Under the pieces are notes generated by a model. That model did not search any database, was not told where the DNA came from, and worked only from the letters and a program-made list of their open reading frames with translations. 64,000 nt of DNA from Limanda limanda (lineage: Eukaryota; Chordata; Actinopteri; Pleuronectiformes; Pleuronectidae): NCBI RefSeq assembly GCF_963576545.1, contig NC_083639.1, positions 26,862,118-26,926,117 of the forward strand, given 5' to 3'. Shown in pieces: positions 34,701-47,400 of the stretch (positions are counted from its first letter, which is position 1; the number at the start of each line of letters is the position of its first letter). Position numbers and translations under genes: made by a program.

Positions 34701-36671
34701 AATTTTTCAAAATAAATCTGGGAACAGAGGGCCTAATTTTCAAAATTGTCAGTGAAAAAAAAATCCTTAGAAATGTGGAAACATAGGGCTGACCCCGCTT
34801 TGCACATAGGTGGTTGAGGATGTTGTTAGCTTAGCTTAGCATAAAGACTGGATACTGGTATAAACAGCTAGCCTGTCCAAGTTCATAAATATACATGTGA
34901 CTAAGATTCATGTCTGGAGGAGTCGCTTCCTTTAAGAGTTCCTTCAAACAGCAGCGGATTCTTTGTCAAATCTGAATCTAAAAATACTTAAATGGTCACA
35001 TCGCTGAATTTTATCATTTGATGACGTTTTGTTCTGGAACTATGAATTATTTTGGAACAACAGTCGGGTGCAGTGTAGTTGCAGCGTCCTGAGGTATAGT
35101 TGTCACATTGCGGTTGCCAGGTTTGTCTCCACGGAGTCGGTACAGAAACACACTCTGAGCCCAGTGACCACAACAGGAAACACAGTCGGACCCGGGAGGT
35201 TTTTCTGTTTCTGACCCGGTGACTGTGTCCTCCAGGTCGCTCTGCGTCTGGGAAACCACGCCTTGATCCACCTGCTGCTGAGGTTCGGCGCCAACGTGAA
35301 CTATTACTGCAGAATCAACTCCACCCACTTCCCCTCGGCGCTGCAGTACGCTCTGAAAGACGAGGTGGGGGGGGGGGCATCATCACCGTAACATGTCTTC
35401 TGATTCCGATGTGTTAATGTGATCAGACGCACCGGATCTACACTCGTTTAATCAGGCCTGTCTTGTCTGTCTGTGTGCGTCAGGTGGTTCTCCGGATGCT
35501 GTGTAACTATGGTTACGACGTGGAGCGCTGCTTCCACTGTCCCTATGGCAACGGCTCCCACATCCCGGAAGATTACGAGGGGTGGAGCAACACGGTGCTC
35601 AAAGACACCATGGTAACGAGCTGGTCCGGGGAGGGGTCACACTGTGGAGGTCACAGGGGGGCGGGACCTCAACTCCTTGTATTTGACGAGACATATCTCA
35701 TAATTTAGTTTCAGTTTTTTTGAGTTTGGCTCCTCTGGCTGTGGTTGACCAATCAGAAGAGAGTGAACCAGCTGGCCAATCAGAGCAGCCGGGGCTTGAT
35801 AAGAGGGAGGAGCTAAAACCAAGTGTTTGAGACAGAGGCTGAACAGAGGAGCTGCAGCAGTGGACAGTTTGAGGAAAGTGTTTTTTCTGAACATCGGAGC
35901 ATTTTAACCTTTTAAAGAAATAACAAAAGTTAAATTTATCAACCTGAATATGACGAGAATCGACTTCTTTAAATACAAAATGATTCCTGAGATGTTGTTA
36001 TTCACCTTTATGACAAATAAATGTGATTGAGTCTTAAAATTTTACAGTTTAACCATAATAAATGACTGTAAAATAAAATGAAAACAAATACAACCAATGA
36101 ATTAAGGAAATACGCAGCTTCTACATTCAGTGCAAACATGAAAGCACATCCTCTCTGCTGGTCATCATGCCCCCCCCCCTCCTGTACCCTCTGTCTGTAC
36201 AGTTCTGTGAGCTGATCAACGTCTACTGGCTGAAGGAACTCTCCGGCCACATTGTCGGCGTCCTGCTGGACTACGTGGATCATGTGACCCTGTGCTCCAA
36301 GCTGAAGGCAGCAGTGATGGAGCAGCAGGAGTGGCCCCACATCCGCAATCTGCAAGGTGAATCAAATCAAACTTTATTGATCTCTGCCCCAAGGAAGACA
36401 AACAAATAAACTCTGTGTCTCTGTCTCTTCTTCTTCTTCCTCCTCCTCCTCTTCCTCCTCCTCCTCAGAAAACGCTCGCTCTCTGCAGCATCTCTGTCGG
36501 CTGCAGATCCGTCGCTGCCTCGGTCGTCTTCGCCTCCGAGCTCCTGTCTTCATGAGCTTCCTGACGTTGCCAGGGCGACTAAAGGACTACATCCTGTACC
36601 AGGACAACGACCTGTATGGTTGCCAGGGCGACACACCGTGGGGATGCAGGAGTGAGGAAACATCCAAATAA
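29275..36671 (+). CDS. asb14: Ankyrin repeat and SOCS box protein 14
   Basis: Substrate receptor of a Cullin-5 ubiquitin ligase: ankyrin repeats bind substrate and the SOCS box recruits Elongin B/C and Cul5. Twelve exons: 29275-29399, 29998-30050, 30711-30845, 31132-31290, 32141-32386, 33030-33201, 33907-34012, 34100-34279, 35236-35364, 35484-35612, 36203-36356, 36469-36671. Total 1791 nt = 596 aa (human ASB14 587). An acidic N-terminus leads into a ubiquitin-interacting-type motif at about 14-30 ([15 protein letters not shown]). Ankyrin repeats fill about 75-450, with [26 protein letters not shown] and GISPLHTAS starts. The SOCS box at about 533-573 has [15 protein letters not shown] (Elongin C) and [11 protein letters not shown] (Cul5). 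The tail after DLYG differs from human. ASB15 and ASB2 share this architecture; exon-by-exon wording fits ASB14 best. Introns carry two 8-bp-TSD MITEs. Confidence 0.93.
31357..31996. mobile_element. Tol2-like hAT MITE in asb14 intron 4
   Basis: Begins CAGTGGTGTATAAAGTACTT and ends TTACTTCCCACCACTG, with a perfect 8-bp target duplication TCCATAAG at 31349-31356 and 31997-32004. The arms are packed with AAGTACTTAAGTA / GAGTAAAAGTAC motifs, in the style of Tol2-type hAT ends. 640 bp with an internal GA run (about 31723-31780). No transposase frame, so non-autonomous. Confidence 0.92.
32826..33027. repeat. Interrupted (TG)n repeat ending in the asb14 exon 6 acceptor
   Basis: TG runs separated by CCTC at roughly regular spacing, giving TGCCTCTG interruptions seven times, ending TGTGTCTCAG at the exon 6 acceptor (exon starts 33030). 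The higher-order spacing suggests expansion of a (TG)n-CCTC unit. Confidence 0.92.
33405..33657. mobile_element. 253-bp hAT-like MITE with long inverted ends, asb14 intron 6
   Basis: Begins TAGGGCTGGGCAAGTTAACT and ends GTTTGCCCAGCCCTA; the inverted arms extend about 60-70 bp and include nested GAGTTAACTC palindromes. A perfect 8-bp target duplication AAATAAAG flanks it (33397-33404 and 33658-33665). No coding sequence. Confidence 0.93.
34475..34800. repeat. Inverted-end interspersed repeat in asb14 intron 8
   Basis: Left part GGGAGCGTGGCTATGTTCCC ACATTTCTA and right part TAGAAATGTGGAAACATAGG GCTGACCCC are inverted relatives, with repeats of GGCCTAATTTTCA between. It looks like a fold-back element widespread in fish. 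The middle includes CTAACCCTAACCCTAA (two to three telomere-like units). Boundaries approximate. Confidence 0.5.
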
Positions 36672-36672
36672 A
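36667..36672 (+). terminator. asb14: AATAAA overlapping the asb14 stop codon
   Basis: The final codons AAA TAA are followed by A, giving AATAAA at 36667-36672 across the stop. Whether it is used is unknown; a second AATAAA lies at about 36738. Confidence 0.5.
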
Positions 36673-39600
36673 ACGGTGTAAAATATAAAATTATTTCTTC
36701 ATATGTTTTCCTCATCGTATTTTACAGTTCGAGCAAAAATAAATTAGATTTCTATTAAATCATTTAATTGTATTTTAAGATATCGATATTGTTTATGCCT
36801 TTCCCTTTTAGAAATACTGTGTTTTTAATTTTTGAGGAAGCATAAAAGTAAAGAGTCAGGCACACATGTGAACTAAATATTTGATAACTATTTTAATTAA
36901 AGAAAATATTTTTTTTATAAGATAAGACAGAAGATAAAGTTTCTTATTATATTATTTTGTTGTGATTAAATTTGTACTTTTACTTTAAAGTAGTAAGAGA
37001 AGTTTAATTAGTTTGATTTGTGATGAAACAAGTTTATTTCAGCTTCTGCCGGATGATGTTCAGATTGTTTTAGGACAAATAAGCTTTAAAGATAAAGATT
37101 GAAATATTGAATGACTCAGGATTATTATTTTCTGTTTATATTCGACTCACTGATCTGATCTGAACTCTCTGCTTCACACAACAGATGTGGACGATACGGA
37201 GCAGAAGGTCAGAAAGATAACACAGAATACATTTAATAACTTCGATGAGGACGTCAGACCTCACTGTCTCCTCTTCCGTCCAAATCCAGAGACTTCCATC
37301 ATCTGTCTTCACATGAATCTGCATCGTCTGATGAAACGTGAGAAAAAACTCTGGGTCTCATCCATCTCTTTATAAAACCTGGCTTCCTCTGATCAAGATT
37401 TAATTTGAACTTGTGACCGACTGCTGTCCAGGCTCTTCCTGTGATCAGGATGATGTCACCACAGAAAGGATTAAACCCTGTTAGCAGAGTTATCAGAGCT
37501 CGTACCTCCACCGAAACTCAACAGCTCCCTTAAATTCAATCAGCTGCACTAAATTACATACGCTCATAAAAATCTTTTAAAATGTGAGATCAATGAATTA
37601 CTCTGGGAACTACGAGAAAATGTGAAAAACAAAATCTCACAATGTGTATGTTTCCAAGACAGATGTTAGTTTTACTAACCAAGAAAACCAAGAAAACATT
37701 CACATACAAACTTATTTCTCACACAGATCTGGGTTTGTATTATTACTTAAATTATATATTGTGTATATTTACAAATTTGATAAAAAGGTTAAAGAGCTTG
37801 TTTCGTGCCACAAACTTCCCCTGAATATTTTATGTTTTATTTAACAATGGTGTCGTCGCTGTGAGATCTGATATTTTTTTAGTTTGTTACAGGTGAACAT
37901 TTCATTGATCCGTGAACCAGAGAAAATTAGCTTTTTTTTGGACCAATTTGATTTATAGAAATGTTGCCAATAATTTCATTCTATTGATTAATGGACTATT
38001 TGTTGCAGCTCCACTTGGGATGAGAGTTTCTATTTGTGTTTCTGAAATTCACAGACACAGATGAAGTGGGTTGGTATGAAGCATGAAGCAGGCGTAGTTT
38101 AAGTTTAAGATTCTTATGTGAGGACAAAGAGGTCTATGACTTCAGTTCCCTCCTTTGTGTTGAGACGTTATTTTCAATAATTAATAATAATAACTACTAA
38201 TTAAAGTGACTGAGAAGAACCGAGTGTTATTTCACATGAACCTTTTTAACCTCTTTGATATCCGAGGTCTTCACCTGCTGCACAGATCCGACCCGGTCGC
38301 TCAGACAGGAAACACAACACGAGCCCAAAAGCTTCTGGAAAGATTTAATCTCACTTACTTCCACTGTTCTAACAAACAGGACAATGTCCGATGCAGAAAA
38401 TGCTGCTAAATAACTCTGATCAGTCATTGAGGCTAATATCCATGAATAAATATCACGATCTGAGAGGACACGTGGAGCGTCACTGCGTTAGACTCTGTGA
38501 GGACTGTAACACGACCGCTGGACGCTGTGCTGGAAAATGACTCAAACAGGAGGACGTAAAACGTGCATGCAGTTCTTTACCAACTCCTTAAATGTGAAGT
38601 GAAACAAACCAAAGACTAAAGATGGCGTCTACATCTGCTCTAACACACACGCACACACACTCACACACTTTCAAGATGAGCGCTCCACCAGAGCAGAGGT
38701 CTCGGCGAGCAGACTCAGGTCTGGATTTGCTGCTCGAGTTTCTTCATGAAACATCAAATTTTTTTTGGTCTGTCGATGCAGAATCAACGTCAGACTGAGG
38801 CCGAGAATTTGCAGCAAATGGAACAGACTTGAGTTAGCTCGAGTAATACTGCTTATACTCGTGACTTTTCACACAGTGTCTTAATTTCTTTACAGTTTAT
38901 ACATTTAGGGGGCGAGACATGTAAAAGACAGAACATTTGCCCCCACATATGGGTAAAGGTACGATAAAAAAATAAATTATCACCTTGATAAACCAAAAAT
39001 AAAATATTCATATTTGCTCTATTCCAGCTCCTGGGGTTAAGTTCCTGTTCTTGTCCAGCAGGGGGCGGTGCGGCACCACGACCGGCCTCCCTCTGGAACT
39101 TGACTGTGATTGGCTGACACCATCTCATCTGACCTATCACATGAGATATAAAACAATAACATCCTCGGCCGACTTTGACCTGAGGATGATTTTCTTTACT
39201 TATTCTTTTTTTTTTTGGTGTCGAGCTGAACGATAGTTACATCGTCTAATTATTCATCAGGTTTACTGTTATTAACGATTCTAAGCAAATTATATCACAA
39301 CTTATTTTTTTGTGCATTTTTTTTAGCACACTTTACATATCAGAAAAATATTCTTGACATTAAATATTCCTGTTATTCCACCATGTCACTCTAGTGCACA
39401 GAATAAGGCTTTAACCACTCTACACTTTAAATCATGTCAACAGATCCCATGAAAACCAACAACGATCTTTAAACCTTTCCTGTGGAAACACACGTTAACC
39501 TCATGAAATTTAAAGTCGACAAAACAAAACCACCTCAGAGTTCTCAAGCTGTTTCTGGAGCTTTTACATTTCAAGATCCTCACATTTGAAAGATGGAAAG

Positions 39601-40859
39601 TTCCTTCTTGACTTTAGAATCAACAATTTGATTAAAACATATTTACTAACGACGTTTTGTTCAGAAACGCTGAAGATGCAGGGAAAGATCGAAGACCTTC
39701 AAATCTATGCAACAATCCAATACCATGGCTTAATAGTATATTCGATTTTAAAGTATATTAGTTTGACCCAGATAAAACTGCATTGTTCTTTTCCTGTTAA
39801 TCACTTCTTTTACTGCTTCAAAACAGCAGGAAAGTGTTTTGGAAACATCTCTAATTATCACCACAGAGTCAAACTAACAGCTGATCTAGAGCTTTTCGAT
39901 CTGAAAGCTCCGGAGCAGCTGCTGAACGGAGGCTGTGGGACGATTATCGTTGGTTTGTGACCCGACACGTTGGAGGATGAACCTCCAGGAGGAGCTCAGG
40001 GGCTGAAGTGAAGATCACGAGTCATTTCTGATCATCTCTCTCCCGTCGTCCAGAAAAATAAAAGCATAAAATGCACAAATCTACAATTTTCATTTAAAAA
40101 TACTTGTCTCGCTTCTTTCTGGATAATATTACAAAACACCAGGAAGTGGGTGCGTTTGCTGGGGACTATTTTCTTTTGTGAGTGTTTCCAGCAGCAGGGT
40201 GGTGTGAGGGAACCTGATGGAACATGTCCAATGTAAAAGTGACGTGTTTTGGCACAAAGAAATAAAATCTTTCAGACTTTTACACTGAAACATGTCAATT
40301 TGATGAGTTTTCATGGGGTTTGTTGACAGGATATAAAATACAGAATATCACTAGACTGGATTTGGGAAACGGACACTGACACAATAGAGAAGAGGATGAT
40401 TTTTCACAGGACACCGACTACTTCAAGCCCCGAAAACGGACATATAGCGTTTTTTAAAAATGATCTATACTCTTTCCTTAAAGTCTAACTGCTATGATGC
40501 AAACTTGAGTCGCACTTCTCCCTGTGGGCGACGTCGCCCTCTGCACTGCCCGAGAGAAAAAAGGATTCCATCTATCATCGCCATCTATTGCTTTAACAGA
40601 TGCTTGTGTGTGTGTGTGTGGTTCTGAGTGCGTCATGGAGGTAACGCTGAAAGAGTCCGTTCACCTGTCCGGGTTTGGTTTGTGTAGAGAAAGAGGAGTG
40701 AGGAGTAGGCGGGGGGGGTGAAGGGGGTGAGAGGGTGGATTGGGGGCGGGGTTACGTGAGTGTGGGTCAACTTGAGTGGGCGGTCCCTGGGATTCAGCTG
40801 ATTGGTTGTTTCTCTGCTCCACGGTGCAGCTCCACAGATAAATGTTCCCAGGATGTGTG

Positions 40860-40907
<48 letters not shown>

Positions 40908-41058
40908 TGCTGTTGATTGTCTATGTTTGTGAGGACCATGAGGGAACCTCGTCTGGTCCTAAATCCGGTGTTAGGACCTCAGTCGCCCTCATTACTTCCA
41001 CCAAGAAGGTTTTATGTTTCAGATTTCCATGATTTCCCTGATCGTTGTCAGTGATTGA

Positions 41059-41131
<73 letters not shown>

Positions 41132-41449
41132 CTTCTTCTGAAAAGGACTCATGCCAGTAATGTTTGGGCTTTAGTTGTTAACTTTATGCTATGTTATGTC
41201 AACGAGGGTCCTCACAAGTATAGATGCACAGCCGGTGTGTGTGAGGTGCAGAGGTGCTGTCCCACCTCCTGCCCGTTGCTATAGTTACTACTCTCCTGTA
41301 GAATGCCCATGTTTCCATGGTGACGTCCTGGAGAACCCTGTTCCATATTTACAGCCGAGACGTCTCAGCAGCATGACCTAAGCTAACTCATGAAGAGCAG
41401 TGTATGAGTGTGAGTGTGTGTTTGTGTGTGTGTGTGTGTGTGGGCGGAG
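36673..41449. other. Convergent intergenic region with probable ip6k1 3' untranslated region
   Basis: No convincing coding gene. The part nearest 41449 is likely ip6k1 3' UTR (minus strand), a gene known for a long UTR, but no poly(A) site can be fixed. It contains TG microsatellites at about 40854-40906, 41065-41129 and 41411-41442; the last begins about 8 bases past the ip6k1 stop. Short frames here (for example 37136-37324 and 39586-39960) lack any recognisable domain. Confidence 0.45.
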
Positions 41450-44400
41450 CTACGGCAGGTTGCCGTCCCGCAGGCTCTCCAGGATCCGGACCAGGCTCTC
41501 CAGTCCGAACATGTAGCCCCGGTCCGGCCCGTCGTGCACCGCCGTGTCGCCGCGGAAACCCTTAAAGGTGGAGTGGGCGAAGTCGATCATACGAACGTCC
41601 ACATGGGGGGGCTGCTTCGGGGGGGCGGGAGGAGGGGGCGAGGAAACTGAACTGGGAGCAGAGGACGAGGAGGAGGAGGAGGAGTCTGGACGGGGGTGAG
41701 GGGAGGGTGTCGGAGGGGAGAAGGAGTAGCAGTCTGACGTGGTGGGTGGGGCTTGTGGGGGGGGACGAGGGGCCGGGGAGGGCGGAGCAGTTGGTCCGGA
41801 CCCTTGAGAGGACAGGGACCCCGGGTCTGGTTTCTGGCTCGTGTCCATTTGACGGGGGGTGTCGGGGGCCGGGGGGGCGTGGGGTCCGGGGCCGGGGTCT
41901 GTCGGGGGGGTCTTCTGCTGCTGCCAGGCTGGATGCTGCCCAGAGCTGAGGACCCCCGATTCCTGCAGAGAGAATCAAACACAGTGTTGATCAGAATGAA
42001 TCTAATAAAACATCGTCGCTGTCCCACAGCCGGAGAAACAACGGTTATGTTTTTATTATACCTGCAATACCTGATGGAGCCTGTAGAGGGCAGCAGAAAC
42101 ACAACACTGACACAACATCCCCACCAAGGAGGAAACGATTTCACCTTCATCCTATTGTTTGTTTGTTTGTTAACATTGTAGTATATTTAACTGAGAGATC
42201 TTTTGAACATGGTTATAAAACATAGTGACGTTAATATCCTCAGGGCTTTGATTCTATTGCCCAGACTTTTAAATACTATTCCAGATGTGTTCTGTTAAGT
42301 TTCCTCCCTTCTCTAAACTATCTTTGATTATGGATTATGTAAATCTTAGGTACAACGCATGGCCAAATGTAATCAGAAACCCTGTTGTGTGATGTCATGC
42401 TATCTCTAGTTTTGGGGTCCCACCCCCCCTATAAGACTCCTTGTCTTGCAGAGGCAAGGCAGATTTTCACCATTTGGCTGTGTGATGTCTCCGAGTCTCT
42501 AGAGCTCGTCCTGACTCCTGACCGGTGAACTTCTTGTAATAAATAGGGTTGCAAAGGGGTGGACAGTTTCCGGTAAATTTCCGGAAACTTTCCGGAAACT
42601 TTCCATGGGAAGTTTAGCTCGGGAATTTTGAAAAAAAAAAAAAATACGCAAATTAAACGCTGAGCAATAAAAACATCATTCAAAACTCTATTTTAAAGAT
42701 GTATGGAACGTTGAGTTTCAACCCTCCACTGTGCATTCTTCCATCACATGCACAGATAACTCCCAGCATCCTTCACTCTACAGCAGGGCTACTGAGGCCT
42801 GCTGTAGTGTGAAGGACTAGTCAGGTAAGTTTCAATGATATTACTGGGGAAAATATATTAGCATGCTGATTGCGGATTGTTCATCTGTTCATCTAGCCTA
42901 TTTCCATTCATTTATCCATCAATTGTAAAATATGTTTACAGACGAGTCCAATTGTTTGGCTAACTATTTATATCTCTGGCATTGCATTAGTGTTTTTTTA
43001 CAAACTTTTTTCTCATCTTATTCTACAGAACAATGCCACGTGCACTCTCTCATGTGTGGAGACATTTCACCCCATCCAATGTAGAAGGAAAGGCTGTGTA
43101 CATTTGCAAATACTGTGCAAAGTTTCCTCAGGGCTCAAATCAGCCTATGACACAACAAAATGTTTATGTTTATGTCTGTATATGAAAAGGTAAATACAGT
43201 TAGTATAAATTACCCACAACATTTCCAGTTTATTCCCGTTAATTCCCATGGAAAGTTTCCCACTTTGAATATTCCCGGAATTTTGCAACCCTAGTAATAA
43301 ACATTACTGCGGTCTCCTCTCTTCAAACACCGACTTCGACAAGACACTGCGGCTTGAAAGCCACGACAACATTTATATCATCGAATGTCTGATGAACAAC
43401 TTATTACAATGCATTGATTTATTGACAGAAAAACACGTTTCCCACAGGGTCATCTTTGTATTATTCTATAATTTTGCTCTCAACATATTCCAGGAAAAGA
43501 CAAAAATCCGTCTCTCAAGTTCAGTGGACGACGGCGTCCAGTCTTCACAGCTGCAGTTATATATCAACTCTTGTTTTGATGTTAGTCCAGGCAAAGTAGC
43601 GTTTTACGACAGACTAATTGTAAAATAATTTTTTTCAGCATAGATCATTTGTATGAGGTGTCCAGAACAACATACTAAAAGTCCTAAGAAATCCTAGTTG
43701 AGGAAATATGTTTAATTCTCATCAATGTGTGCCAATAAGGCCCGGCAACAATACACCCCAAAAAGACTATTTTTTTCCTTTACTCCAATCAAAATAAAAC
43801 TTTACACAATGAAAGTAACCATGAAACGTAACATTTTTTGTATTACAAGTTTCTTTTGAAATGAATTTGACAAGCACATGAGCTCCACACTTATTGAATA
43901 TGTCCTAATTTGAATAGGCAAACACCATTCATATGTATTACAAATACATACATAAATTCATTTTCAAAGAAACTTGTAATACAAAAAATGTTACGTTTCA
44001 TGGCTACTTTCATTGTGTAAAGTTTCATTTTGATAGGAGTAAAGGAAAAAAATTGTCTTTTTGGGGTGTATTGTTGCCTTATTGGCACACATTGATGAGA
44101 ATTAAACATATTTCCTCAACTTGGATTTCTTAGGACTTTTAGTATGTTGTTCTGGACACCTCATAGAAATAATCTATGCTGAAAAAAATTCTTTTACAAT
44201 TACTTCTATTTTTGGCTCCAAAATGGGCTACTTTGCCTGGACTATGTTGATCCTCGGCGGTGACAGCGACTTCCTTCCTCATATTAAGCAACACGATGTT
44301 TCCTCACTGATAGTTTGACATTTCAGGCTCTCAGGGCACAACATAGATTTTCACAGTATTACTGGATTTTTGATGATGGAAATAGGAAAATAACATTTTA

Positions 44401-47400
44401 TAATGTTTTGGTAAAAACTAGGAATTGGAAACTGGATCAATATATAACCAAGTGTTGTTGTGCTGAATCAAACTGCTGCAGAGGTCACCTTGTGGATCTG
44501 GCCTCTGGACAGTTTCTGCCCGGTCGCTAATCCTGCCTCAGTTTCAGTTTTTTTGTGGAATGTAAACAAACATTAATCTGGGCTTCATCTCTCACCTCCA
44601 TGCTGTACATTCATGGTGGCACATGCAGACACAGCAGCTTCTCACACATTGCACTGAACCTGCATGAAATAAGGAACTGCTGAATTTTGGTTTTAATAGA
44701 AGATGAGGCTAAAAATCTACAAACTGCACAGCTGTTAGTGTGAGAAAATGATCCAGAACAAGTCATGTAACATAAGAGATGTTTACTGAAGAATAGTTCT
44801 TCTTAAATAGGGAGTTCAGTTTGACACATGGATATTACACCGTCAGACTCACCTTTCCCTCGTAGATGATGAGCAGTGAAGACGAGTAGAAGCGGTAGGA
44901 GGCCTGGCTCTCTAGCACCGCCTTCAGGCTGCGCAGCTTGTTCAGGATTGGCTCAAAGAGGTCCTGCCTCAGGCCCTTCCCGTTGTGCATGTACTGGTAG
45001 AGCGCCTGGCGGAAGCCTTCGATCGACAGGCCGCGGCCGTAGTACTTGTTCCTGCAGAGGTAGTGACCGGTGTTGAGCTGGTACACCTGCACACACAGAT
45101 GGAGAATCTTTAAAACACATGACAATCAGATCCCACTTCTCAAACTGTGTCCATTGTGTGTGTACCTGCAACAAGAGTCATCTCTGTCTTTACTACCACA
45201 ACGGAAATGGCGAATCACATGACCATCACATGACACTGGGAGTGCACATGCCGATGTAAACAGGAAGCAGTCGACACGGCAGCTGGTTGCTTAGTTGCAG
45301 AACATTTTAAAAACGAGAAACAGCACTTGAGAAAAAGTAAGAGCAGGAATTTCCTGTTTTGGACGAATGAAATGTTCCGTTCACCTCTGAGAGTGAAATC
45401 ATGATCGATGGGACGGGATCAGGAAGCGAGCGTGGGCGTTGACATCATATTTTTTAAATGTCTCAGTTTCTGCCCGACAGTTTTCAAAATAAAATTGGGC
45501 TCTTCATTTTAGGGGCTTGGAAACCTCCAGAGGTGTGTGGACAGCAGGCGTGAATGATTTAAATACTAAACCCTTGGATGTAACCTAAGAGTTGCAGATG
45601 AGCCAGTACAACTATAAGAAGTATAACTAGAAACTAAAATCTGTGTGTTTTTCACTCTTTTCTTAGGTTAAATACTTCTGGATTTTTCTCATATAATGTG
45701 GTATCAAATGTTATTTTTGGTTTTCACTTGGAGTACTTTAATAAAGCCGGATCTCCATCCTGGTGGAGCAGAGCCAGGGCTCCATTGTTTACACCAGGGA
45801 GAAGCTGATGAGCCTCTGGCAGAGAGACATGACCGGAGAGAGAGACATGAAGCCCCCCCCCCCAAGGAGCTGAGGAGGAAATACCGGAGCTGCAGAGCTG
45901 GGAGGAGACGATGGCCAAGGAAGAGGACACAGTGGCCGTATCTTCCCTCTATTGTTATGGGGAACATTAGATCACTGGGCGAATAAAACGGACGAGTTAG
46001 CATCACTCACAAGGAGAGAGAGTGTTTTTCCTGAGTGTTCTGTTGTGTGCTTCACGGAGACACGGCTTCATGAAAACATACCGGACTCTATCGTGAGTTT
46101 AGACGTCCTTAGTCAGTTACAAGAGTAGCAGGCCCAGCGGCTCAATATAATGTTTGTGTATAACATATTTCAACTTAAATATCAAGTGGGGATTAATAAA
46201 GTCTTCTTCCGGTTTGTCCTGTGGAGAAGTTGTGGTTTTACCTGCATGCCGCACACTCGGACCCCCAGCGTGGCTGAAGTGCTCTGTTCACATTTCTTCA
46301 TCTGCCGGGCGGCCTTCTCCTCGGAGGCATCGTCCCCGTGCTGCCTGGTGCCCATCTTCAGGTCCAGGATGCAGGGGTAAGAGAAATGATGAACCACGTT
46401 CTCCAACAATAGAAACTCTGGTTATGACACTTAAGTTAAGGAGCTAATTGCTCTTTGATGTCCGATACGTCCCTTTATATTTTTTTTACCCAATCTGGAG
46501 TTTTTTGGGGGGAATAGAGGAAAGATGCAAATATAACAGCTTACTGTGAAAGAAAAGCAAGTTTTGGGTTAAGTTGAATTGAACCGAATGTATTGAATAG
46601 TTTTAAACACTAAATATTGTTTGTTAAAACCAAAATGACAGCTGCCTTGTGGAATCTGTTTGACTCTAATCCCATCCTGAGCTGTGGACATTGTGTGTGT
46701 TGCTCATTCACTTTCCTCAGCTGTTTCCCCGGCAGCAGCAGCTGCTCCCTTTGAAGCTGAAGATGAAACCGCCACCTTTAACCCGATAACCTCAGTCTCC
46801 TCCAACCCTCACTTTCATTCCAACCTACTTCCTCACAGCCTCACTCTTATTCACAGAGGCTACAGTTTCCTCTTATTCTACCGGTGACTCTCAGATCGGT
46901 TGTTATGAAAGCTCTGGAAATCCAGTGGCTGGTGAGCATCAGCGTGAGATGTGAGCGGCTAATGGAGGATACTGAAGAGCTTGCGGTCCTTGGACTCAGA
47001 CCTCATGCGGCTGAGCTGCTGCTTGTGACAGCGGAGGCTCCAGGGGTTATGGCTGATCTTCTCTGATGACAAACCACTGTTCCAGTCCAACATCTGGAAG
47101 GGAACGTCGGAGTGGATCTTGGGGTCGAGCCGGGGACTCTTCAGCTCGGCAAGACTGCAGGAGGAGGAGGAGGAGGAGAGGATCGTTAACACTGAAGAGT
47201 TCACACAAGGGGATTCTCACATCAAACTGTTGAATCTACAAAGGACATAAATTATTCACATCAGTTTGACCGAGTTTATCAAACAGACAGTTTACTGAAT
47301 GTATAGATGTGAGCTTCTCAACTCAAGAAATATCCTTAAAATGTCAGAAAATTGTGGAAAAGTTAATAAATGTCCTTAGTTTACAGTGAAATAAAACAGG

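Noticed and set aside
42990..43193. 67-codon frame overlapping BED exon copy 2 in another frame
   Set aside because: Shadow of the finger exon; the proper frame begins at the ATG at 43033.
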